NCBI GenBank assembly: GCA_029933115.1
Contig: JAOZOT010000244.1
Location: forward strand, 1 to 5,693
DNA length: 5,693 nt
Reading direction: 5' to 3'
From: Anaerolineae bacterium
Lineage (GTDB): Bacteria; Chloroflexota; Anaerolineae; E26-bin7
Shown: positions 1 to 4,730 of the stretch, one piece after another
How positions within the stretch are numbered: position 1 is the stretch's first letter
Layout of the letters: every line of letters begins with the position of its first letter
Program-made: the position numbers and the translations under genes
The notes under the pieces: generated by a model
Database searches by the model: none
What the model saw: only the letters and a program-made list of their open reading frames with translations
Told to the model about the DNA's origin: nothing

Positions 1-2
1 TA

Positions 3-611
3 GGCGAGTGGCGTTTCGGGGCGGGGCAAGGCTGCGACAGCCTGCTGTACGTCACCGTCAGCACCGGCGTCGGCGGGGGCTGGATTCTGAACGGGCAGCT
101 CTGGCGTGGCGCAGGAGGCGTGGCCGGCGAGATCGGACACACGGTTGTGGACCCAGACGGCCCGCTCTGTCTGTGCGGCAAGCGGGGGTGCGTGGAACGG
201 CTGGCCTCGGGGCCATACATCGCACAACGGGCGCGTCAGTGGCTGGAGGCGCAACCGGAGCGGGGGCGGCGGCTGCGCGCCCTGGCCAGGGGCGACCCGG
301 AGGCGATCACCGCCAAACTGGTGGCCCAAGCAGCGGCGCAGGGGGACGAACTGGCCTGGGAAGCATTGGAAGTCGCAGCCTGGGCGCTGGGAGTGGGCAT
401 TGGCAATGCGGCTAACCTGATGAACCCGCAGCGGATCGTGGTCGGTGGCGGCGTGACCAAGGCTGGCGAGCGTTGGTGGGAGGTGATGCGCCGCGTTGCC
501 CATGAAACAGCCCTGCCGCAGGTCCACTTTGAGGTGGTGCCCGCTGCTCTGGGTGACGATGCGCCTTTGTGGGGAGCCGTTGCTTTGGCAGAAGATCTGA
601 TCAAGCGATGA
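3..611 (+). CDS. ROK-family sugar kinase (glucokinase-like), 5'-truncated by window edge
   Basis: C-terminal 202 residues of a ROK (repressor/ORF/kinase) protein, read in frame from position 3; the true start lies before the window. Family members of about 300-320 residues phosphorylate glucose or related sugars with ATP in the cytoplasm. Visible residues 17-46 carry the glycine-rich phosphate-binding stretch (TVSTGVGGG) and the AGEIGH motif, whose His (46) is a usual zinc ligand. The ROK zinc motif CxCGxxGCxE follows at 56-65 with all three cysteines. Residues 138-151 (NLMNPQRIVVGGGV) and 184-192 (GDDAPLWGA) are the conserved C-terminal ROK segments. The N-terminal DxGGT ATP loop and the catalytic Asp are missing only because the window starts too late. 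No DNA-binding domain can be judged, so a ROK repressor is not excluded, but the intact motifs favour a kinase. The gene is clearly more GC-rich than the genes to its right and converges on the methyltransferase gene with 17 bases between the stop codons. The GTG at 120 is internal (the Val before AGEIGH), not a start. Confidence 0.94.
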   Translation, partial: GEWRFGAGQGCDSLLYVTVSTGVGGGWILNGQLWRGAGGVAGEIGHTVVDPDGPLCLCGKRGCVERLASGPYIAQRARQWLEAQPERGRRLRALARGDPEAITAKLVAQAAAQGDELAWEALEVAAWALGVGIGNAANLMNPQRIVVGGGVTKAGERWWEVMRRVAHETALPQVHFEVVPAALGDDAPLWGAVALAEDLIKR

Positions 612-628
612 TCAGTGTACTAAAGCTT

Positions 629-1417
629 TCAACCCCCACTGGGGTACGCATCCTGTTTTGTGAATCGGAATTGTATGTAGCGGCCAAAACGGCGATAAGG
701 TTCCAGGCCGGCTAACTCCTTCTCCAAACGAATGAGCTCATGCTCTTGATCCCCGGTCAGTTCCTCTTCTGGAATATAGTCCGCTAAAACCCGAATGGCC
801 CGGAAGTCTTGCAGCGACCAGCCGCTTTGCTTGGCCCAGGCTATGATCTGTTCCAAAGGGTAGAGAGTGGCTTGGCCGAACCACTTGGCATCGTAGCTCA
901 GGTCAGTCAATTTGGATCTGGCTAGCGCGGGGTCTCGGCGGAAGACGATGGCTCGAATCACCTCACTGACCGGATTGAGGGTGATCAAAGAAAGCTCCCC
1001 ATCCGGAGCAGCCACTTTTTGGAATGCTCGCAAGATATGCAAGCTATCGTCCGTATATTCCAGGACGTGGTGGCACAGGATGAGGTCGAACTGCTCTGCA
1101 GGCAAGAGTTCAGCGATTGCCTCCAGCGTCCCCTCTACCAACTGGCATCGCTCGAGCAGATTCAGTTCTGTCAGTCGCTGTCGGGCCTGTTGTAACATCT
1201 CTGGGTCAGAGTCTAAAAGCGTGACTTTGTGACCCTGACGCAAGAGAAACTCTGTATTCACCCCGTTACCGCCAGCAGCATCCAGGGCCCGAAGTGGGCG
1301 ACTCAAATCATGCAACCTCTCTAAGTTATACTGAGCCAGCTCATACCGCAGGCGACCGGCCGCTGACCGTTGATAACGGGCAAAAATTTCGGCAGTGGTT
1401 TCAACTTCTCTCTCCAT
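629..1417 (-). CDS. Class I SAM-dependent methyltransferase, CmoM/SmtA-like
   Basis: Predicted soluble 262-residue methyltransferase. SAM-binding motif I is at residues 42-52 (LRALDAAGGNG). The acidic loop after strand 2 (VTLLDSD, 65-71) would hold the ribose, and motif IV is FDLILCHHVLEY (110-121). The C-terminal part (IRVLADYI, 208-215; EPYRRFGRYIQF, 239-250) resembles CmoM, which methylates carboxymethoxyuridine in the tRNA wobble position of proteobacteria. The substrate here is inferred only, because no cmoA or cmoB is visible, and a generic small-molecule or RNA methyltransferase is possible. The frame is open upstream to a longer 311-residue version. I chose the ATG at 1417 because GAGGAG ends four bases before it and because MEREVETTAEIF aligns with the usual N-terminus; the extra 49 residues are low-complexity and come from the palindromic spacer. 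It is transcribed away from the GNAT gene's stop across a 420-base spacer, so it probably has its own promoter. Confidence 0.88.
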   Translation of the reverse strand: MEREVETTAEIFARYQRSAAGRLRYELAQYNLERLHDLSRPLRALDAAGGNGVNTEFLLRQGHKVTLLDSDPEMLQQARQRLTELNLLERCQLVEGTLEAIAELLPAEQFDLILCHHVLEYTDDSLHILRAFQKVAAPDGELSLITLNPVSEVIRAIVFRRDPALARSKLTDLSYDAKWFGQATLYPLEQIIAWAKQSGWSLQDFRAIRVLADYIPEEELTGDQEHELIRLEKELAGLEPYRRFGRYIQFRFTKQDAYPSGG

Positions 1418-1421
1418 ACCA

Positions 1422-1427
1422 CTCCTC
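1422..1427 (-). promoter_or_regulatory. Ribosome binding site fixing the methyltransferase start
   Basis: GAGGAG on the minus strand ends four bases before the ATG at 1417. It supports this start over the in-frame ATGs further upstream (for example at 1429, 1447 and 1459), none of which has as good a Shine-Dalgarno match. A perfect TATAAT abuts it at 1428-1433. If that were a -10 box, transcription would begin almost at the start codon and the message would lose this site, so the two readings compete. Confidence 0.6.
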
Positions 1428-1447
1428 ATTATAAGTTGTTGAGTCAT

Positions 1448-1471
1448 GGAACGTTGCATGGCTAACGTTCC
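1448..1471. promoter_or_regulatory. Perfect 8-base inverted repeat upstream of the methyltransferase gene (operator-like)
   Basis: GGAACGTT (1448-1455) and AACGTTCC (1464-1471) form a perfect inverted repeat with an 8-base spacer. The centre-to-centre distance of the arms is 16 bases, about one and a half helical turns, and the site lies 31 bases before the methyltransferase start. Such a dyad could bind a dimeric regulator, or it could be part of the larger palindrome that it overlaps at 1460. Which of the two is not decided by the sequence. Confidence 0.4.
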
Positions 1472-1603
1472 CGCCGTTGGCGAAGCCCACCTCCTCTGGG
1501 CCGGCAAATCACTCCACGCACACCACGGTGTCTCACCGGCAAGTGGCCTTTGCCCCACCAGCAAGCGGTGGCTTGGGCCTCAGCCGCCAACGGCGTGATT
1601 AGG
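1460..1603 (-). repeat. 144-base imperfect palindrome, loosely attC-like or a MITE/structured element
   Basis: The ends pair as CTAA (1462-1465) with TTAG (1599-1602). After short unpaired spacers of 6 and 3 bases, CGCCGTTGGCG (1472-1482) pairs perfectly with CGCCAACGGCG (1585-1595). Smaller hairpins lie inside: CCACC/GGTGG (1555-1559 and 1567-1571) and ACACC/GGTGT (1520-1524 and 1527-1531). Read on the minus strand it starts ACCTAAT and ends GTTAGCC. This recalls the RYYYAAC...GTTRRRY outer boxes plus inner boxes of integron attC sites, which are usually about 57-141 bases. Each outer box departs from consensus at one position, and the inner boxes lack the usual unpaired base. A MITE remnant or a structured RNA would look similar. 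It lies directly between the orphan frame and the methyltransferase gene. Confidence 0.45.
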
Positions 1604-1623
1604 TGAGGTTGCGGCTCTACTCT

Positions 1624-1806
1624 TCATAGGTAGCCCAGTTCGCTACACAGGTAGTTCCACCGGCGAAAAACGTCCAACGCCTTCTCCCGCGCCGGCCGCG
1701 AGGCCAGCGGACTCCGCGCCACCCGATGAAAGAACGGCTCTGCCTTGTCGTGCGGGGCGCAGGCAGCAATGATCCGCTCAAACTTCGGATGCCGCTTTCT
1801 GCTCAA
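1624..1806 (-). CDS. Orphan 60-codon reading frame, hypothetical or gene remnant
   Basis: I do not recognise this frame. It encodes a basic, arginine-rich peptide ending in RRWNYLCSELGYL with a TGA stop. The only start is a TTG at 1806 with no ribosome binding site. The frame stays open upstream of it across the 3' end of the GNAT gene, so the frame may be a 3' fragment of a lost gene or chance. In its favour, the third codon positions are rich in G and C, the peptide has an ordinary soluble amino-acid mix, and it fills the spacer between two minus-strand genes. No membrane segment, cysteine motif or known domain is evident. Confidence 0.25.
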   Translation of the reverse strand: MSRKRHPKFERIIAACAPHDKAEPFFHRVARSPLASRPAREKALDVFRRWNYLCSELGYL

Positions 1807-1838
1807 TAATGCGCTTGTTAGCCGAGTTGGGCCAGTTG

Positions 1839-2900
1839 TTACAAGTCGATTCCATCTATAAATATCGGCTTATCGCCTATCAAGACATTCTGTTGAAAGG
1901 GTTTAATGTACAGATGCACTAGAACGTCCGCACGGAGGAAACCTTTCATGCTACTCAGCAGTTCATGGTTTTGCTCGCAAATGCACAAGATTTGCTCAAT
2001 ATCACTCAATATGGCCAAGTTGTTCACATATCTGAGGAGCACTGCCAGATGCTCTGGATCTCTGAATGCAATTGGGGTTAAGACCCATTGTTTCAAAGTA
2101 TCACCGGGTCCGGGTACCCGTGGCATCGGTCGGAAGTTGCGGGCGATGTCCAGCAGCAATCCCATCATTCGCAGCTTCAGATCAAGTTTAGCTGCTTGCA
2201 CAGTGATCTGCGTGATCTTGCTCCAATCCCAGAAGCCCAGACAGGCTACGATCCTCCCCTGATCTTCTAGAACGAGCAAGTTGTCAAAGCTGTATTGAGG
2301 CGTCCGGTTGACGAAGCCGGACAACGCATCCGCAGAAGTTGGTTCATACAAGTCATAGCCTTCCCAAGTCTCATTCAACAGCTTGGCGACCGCGACAAGG
2401 TCTTCAGGTGCAATTGGCCTGACCTCTCCCTCGGATATTATATCCATCTGCTTGTACACCAACAATGTTGGCATAACAAGGGTGCGATGCAGCTTGAAGC
2501 CCTGACCCTCAAAAAGTCGCATAGCTGGCAGATTGCCCTCTATGACCAAAAGGTAAGACAACACCACACCGTGTTGGATAAAATGATCTTCAATGTGCTG
2601 ATGAAGTTGCCTTGCGACACCCTTTCTGCGAGAGTCGGGAGAAACGAAGTACTGAAACTCATACCCAACCCGGCAGGTGTTGCCATTCGCAATGGCTTCT
2701 CTTATTGCACAAGCTGCTGATCCTATGATGCGGTTATCTTCGCACGCAACGTAGACCTTGTACGAGTCATACGCTTTAGCCCGAGCAAAGAAATCAGGGG
2801 TATTAACAGTGGACACGATGAGAGTTGTACCTACTGGGCATTTCGCCTGTAGCTCTTGGAGTTCGTCGTTATCATCTGGCGTCGCTTCACGGATATACAT
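1839..2900 (-). CDS. Tandem GNAT-fold N-acetyltransferase-like protein
   Basis: A 353-residue protein, about twice the size of a single GNAT domain. The N-terminal domain (about 1-145) has the typical opening MYIREATPDD and motif A around FQYFVSPDSRRKGVARQL (82-99). There RRKGVA (91-96) fits the R/Q-x-x-G-x-G/A loop that binds the pyrophosphate of acetyl-CoA. The following segment EGNLPAMRLFEGQGF (121-135) is the usual motif B helix. The second half (from about 160, VRPIAPEDL) starts like another GNAT domain and has the strand pattern LLVLEDQGRIVACLGF (198-213). It shows no R/Q-x-x-G-x-G/A loop, so it is probably a non-catalytic partner domain. The acceptor substrate cannot be told. I placed the start at the ATG 2900 rather than the GTG 2918 because GGAGG lies 8 bases upstream. 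The gene is visibly AT-richer than its flanks, suggesting separate origin. It ends in TAA, 32 bases before the orphan frame. Confidence 0.85.
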   Translation of the reverse strand: MYIREATPDDNDELQELQAKCPVGTTLIVSTVNTPDFFARAKAYDSYKVYVACEDNRIIGSAACAIREAIANGNTCRVGYEFQYFVSPDSRRKGVARQLHQHIEDHFIQHGVVLSYLLVIEGNLPAMRLFEGQGFKLHRTLVMPTLLVYKQMDIISEGEVRPIAPEDLVAVAKLLNETWEGYDLYEPTSADALSGFVNRTPQYSFDNLLVLEDQGRIVACLGFWDWSKITQITVQAAKLDLKLRMMGLLLDIARNFRPMPRVPGPGDTLKQWVLTPIAFRDPEHLAVLLRYVNNLAILSDIEQILCICEQNHELLSSMKGFLRADVLVHLYIKPFQQNVLIGDKPIFIDGIDL

Positions 2901-2908
2901 TGTGTAGA

Positions 2909-2913
2909 CCTCC
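2909..2913 (-). promoter_or_regulatory. Ribosome binding site fixing the GNAT start
   Basis: GGAGG on the minus strand lies 8 bases before the ATG at 2900. The alternative GTG at 2918 would place this motif inside the coding region and has no comparable site of its own. The 40 bases upstream (2925-2965) are AT-rich and probably hold the promoter, but I see no confident -35/-10 pair. Confidence 0.7.
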
Positions 2914-2984
2914 GACACTGAATTGCTAGCTCATTTCGGCTAAAATATGCGAAATACTTCATACCTGGGGCGGGGGTTCGGGGG

Positions 2985-3038
2985 CTTCGTCGTGAGCGCC
3001 TGTCCTGAGCAGAGCCGAAGGGCTCAGCCGAACGGTGC
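2985..3038. repeat. Short palindromic element inserted in tail-repeat unit 1
   Basis: This stretch is absent from the gene's own tail copy, giving a net difference of 51 bases. It contains CTGAGC (3005-3010) and GCTCAG (3022-3027) as a 6-base stem with an 11-base loop. It resembles the CCTGAGC-type short palindromic repeats scattered through many bacterial genomes. On the minus strand it encodes GTVRLSPSALLRTGAHDE without breaking the frame of the tail. Confidence 0.65.
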
Positions 3039-3115
3039 CCCCTGTCTCCCCTTCTATCATAGTCGCCGCCACCACCAACCCCGGCGGGTGACCCGTCAAG
3101 GCGGGGGTTCGGGGG

Positions 3116-3169
3116 CTTCGTCGTGAGCGCCTGTCCTGAGCAGAGCCGAAGGGCTCAGCCGAACGGTGC
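3116..3169. repeat. Short palindromic element inserted in tail-repeat unit 2
   Basis: Identical in sequence to the element in unit 1, with stem arms at 3136-3141 and 3153-3158. The identity suggests that the insertion happened once and the 131-base unit was duplicated afterwards. It also keeps the minus-strand frame of the ligase tail. Confidence 0.65.
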
Positions 3170-3226
3170 CCCCTGTCTCCCCTTCTATCATAGTCGCCGT
3201 CACCGCCAACCCCGGCGGGCAACCCG

Positions 3227-4711
3227 TCAGGGCGGGGGTACGGGGGCGTCCCCCGTCTCCCTTTCTATCATAATCGCTGTCACCGCCAATCCCAGAAAAA
3301 GCCAGAAAAGAGCAACAGCGTGGGGAAAGTCCAGGTTAAACAAATAGTGGTCAAAGACGCCTGCTACCATCACCCCGGCGAGAGCAGCCACAAGCCCTAG
3401 CAGGATGGCTTCCAAACGAGTGCCCTTTCTCATCCTCCACCAGGCCCGCCCGGCGTAGATAAAAAAGATGACCATGATGACCAAAAAGACGAATAGCCCC
3501 ACCAAGCCCATCTGCTCTGCCATGAGGAGATAAACGTTGGACACCCCGATGTAGATATCAATGTCGGGGGTGCCGGCAAAGCCCACCCCCAACCACGGGT
3601 AACGAGAGATGAGGATCAGGGCGTCCTTGTATTCTCCAAAGCGCATCCGGGTGGCCCGATCTTCCCCGCGCAACCCTTCTTGGAAGCGGGCGATGTATTC
3701 CTGTGTCTGGGGTATCTGGAGGAAGATGACTCCTACGATGAGCATCACCAGTAGGAGCCGACGATACCTGGCCACTCCTAGAAGGAGCAAAGCCACAGTC
3801 AAACCCAAAAGGGCGCTTCGGGAATAAGTCATATACAGGCAGAGGGCTATGACAGCCAGCATAGGCGCGGTGAAAACACGCCGCAGCAGTGGCCTCTGGG
3901 CGAACAACTGGGCGGCTGTCAAAGCTCCCACAAAGATCAGCATCCCTCCCAGGACATTGGGATCGACTGAGGTGGAGGTAGCTCGACGGGGCAGAGAGGG
4001 GTCGTCTTCGATGAATCGCAGAACCCCCCAACCCGTTGGGTAGCGGACTCGCCCTAGAACGGACAGCAGGCGGATGGTCCACGCTTCGGGCAGTAGATTC
4101 AACACCACCCCCATAAGGGCCGCTGCAAAGCCGGCCAGGATAAGGAGTGTCACCACTTGCTCCAGTTGCTTCCGAGTTCGCACACGATTGACGACCACGA
4201 AGAAAAGAGCAATACAGATGATGATCTCGACGAAATGGCGCAGCACGTTGGCCGAGAGGTGAGCGTGGGCCAGGCCAGCGACAAAAGAGGCAAAAGCCAG
4301 CAGAATGAATATCAAAATAGGCACACCCAAAGGAGAAGCCACGAACTGTTCTTGTTTGCGCGTGACCAAGGCCGTGATCCAGACGAAAAATATGACGACC
4401 AGGACCAGGTCAAGAAATGTAGGTGAGAAGCCGATGTTGACCGGCAGAGCGGCAAAGGGTAGCAAGTAGATGATGCCCACCAGAGCAAAAAGGCCCCACT
4501 GGGTGCTACGTAGCATCAGAAGGCCGCCGGTCAATGCTATCAGTACCAGGGCGGCCAACAGTGGGGTGAGGAAAGCGACATAGGCTCCGCCGATTAGCCC
4601 TACCGTGAGACAGAGGCCCACTATGGCCAGGGTGATCAGCCAGCGCTCATTTGCGACAAAGATTGCCTGAAGACCGGCCTTCCGTTCGTCCTCCCAGCTT
4701 TTGCCCTGCAT
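3227..4711 (-). CDS. O-antigen ligase/polymerase family membrane protein (WaaL/Wzy-type)
   Basis: A 494-residue inner-membrane protein with around a dozen hydrophobic segments from about residue 25 to 480. After a large loop (about 205-250), it shows the family's conserved pieces: RATSTSVDPNVLGG (243-256), TYSRSALLGL (295-304), then the outside loop with RFGEYKDALILI (357-368), YPWLGVGFAG (371-380) and SNVYLLMAEQMGLVG (391-405), and finally DHYLFNLDFPHA (454-465). These proteins take undecaprenyl-linked glycan on the periplasmic or outer face and either polymerise it or ligate it to an acceptor; the sequence cannot choose between the two. Ser391 stands where many family members have His before Asn. 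The ATG 4711 has AGGAAGG six bases upstream. It follows the glycosyltransferase gene by 19 bases, so the two are probably co-transcribed. The last 20 codons recur twice, with an insertion, just after the stop. Confidence 0.9.
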   Translation of the reverse strand: MQGKSWEDERKAGLQAIFVANERWLITLAIVGLCLTVGLIGGAYVAFLTPLLAALVLIALTGGLLMLRSTQWGLFALVGIIYLLPFAALPVNIGFSPTFLDLVLVVIFFVWITALVTRKQEQFVASPLGVPILIFILLAFASFVAGLAHAHLSANVLRHFVEIIICIALFFVVVNRVRTRKQLEQVVTLLILAGFAAALMGVVLNLLPEAWTIRLLSVLGRVRYPTGWGVLRFIEDDPSLPRRATSTSVDPNVLGGMLIFVGALTAAQLFAQRPLLRRVFTAPMLAVIALCLYMTYSRSALLGLTVALLLLGVARYRRLLLVMLIVGVIFLQIPQTQEYIARFQEGLRGEDRATRMRFGEYKDALILISRYPWLGVGFAGTPDIDIYIGVSNVYLLMAEQMGLVGLFVFLVIMVIFFIYAGRAWWRMRKGTRLEAILLGLVAALAGVMVAGVFDHYLFNLDFPHAVALFWLFLGLAVTAIMIERETGDAPVPPP

Positions 4712-4717
4712 CTGCTC

Positions 4718-4724
4718 CCTTCCT
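4718..4724 (-). promoter_or_regulatory. Ribosome binding site of the ligase gene
   Basis: AGGAAGG on the minus strand is six bases before the ATG at 4711 and lies in the 19-base gap after the glycosyltransferase stop codon. A second purine stretch, GGGAG (4715-4719), overlaps it. Translation of the two genes is probably linked. Confidence 0.65.
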
Positions 4725-4730
4725 CAAGTT

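Larger units (their letters stand above)
2970..3293 (-). repeat. Direct repeat: three copies of the ligase gene's 3' end
   Basis: Two full 131-base units (2970-3100 and 3101-3231) follow each other directly. They are identical over their first 99 bases and differ by five transitions in the last 32. A third, shorter copy (3232-3293) is the last coding part of the ligase gene and lacks a stretch of about 51 bases found in the other two. Units 1 and 2 therefore fill most of the 326-base gap between the GNAT and ligase genes. Read on the minus strand, each unit repeats the ligase tail in frame (MIERETG... in the gene, MIEGETG... in the copies) through to PPP. Unit 2 keeps the TGA stop, and unit 1 runs two codons further (QV) before a TGA. 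No independent gene is supported here; an 87-codon open frame on the minus strand at 2959-3222 is made only of repeat sequence. Confidence 0.93.

Noticed and set aside
8..420. Plus-strand open frames overlapping the ROK gene in other frames
   Set aside because: They give low-complexity Arg/Gly/Ala-rich products with no domain, which is expected in GC-rich DNA; the ROK frame carries all the conserved motifs.
633..645. CCCC-ACT-GGGG hairpin between the convergent ROK and methyltransferase genes as a terminator
   Set aside because: The stem is only four pairs with a three-base loop and no T run follows directly on either strand; it also lies inside the methyltransferase 3' coding end.
1428..1456. 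TATAAT as a promoter -10 box for the methyltransferase
   Set aside because: The hexamer is perfect, but 17 bases upstream there is only CAACGT, and transcription from it would remove the ribosome binding site; a nearly leaderless message is possible but not supported.
1418..1564. 49-residue N-terminal extension of the methyltransferase
   Set aside because: It is encoded by the palindromic spacer, has no family similarity, and the ATG at 1417 has its own ribosome binding site.
2295..2720. 141-codon plus-strand open frame
   Set aside because: It lies antisense inside the GNAT gene, has no ribosome binding site or recognisable domain, and the GNAT frame has clear motifs.
2959..3222. 87-codon minus-strand open frame
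   Set aside because: It consists entirely of the two repeat units read in different frames; its second half is only the copied ligase tail.
2970..3293. CRISPR-like array
   Set aside because: The repeats are long, contiguous, without spacers, and derived from the neighbouring gene's coding tail.
3558..4082. 174-codon minus-strand open frame inside the ligase gene
   Set aside because: It is a same-strand shadow frame, Pro/Arg/Ser-rich and lacking hydrophobic segments, while the main frame has family motifs throughout.
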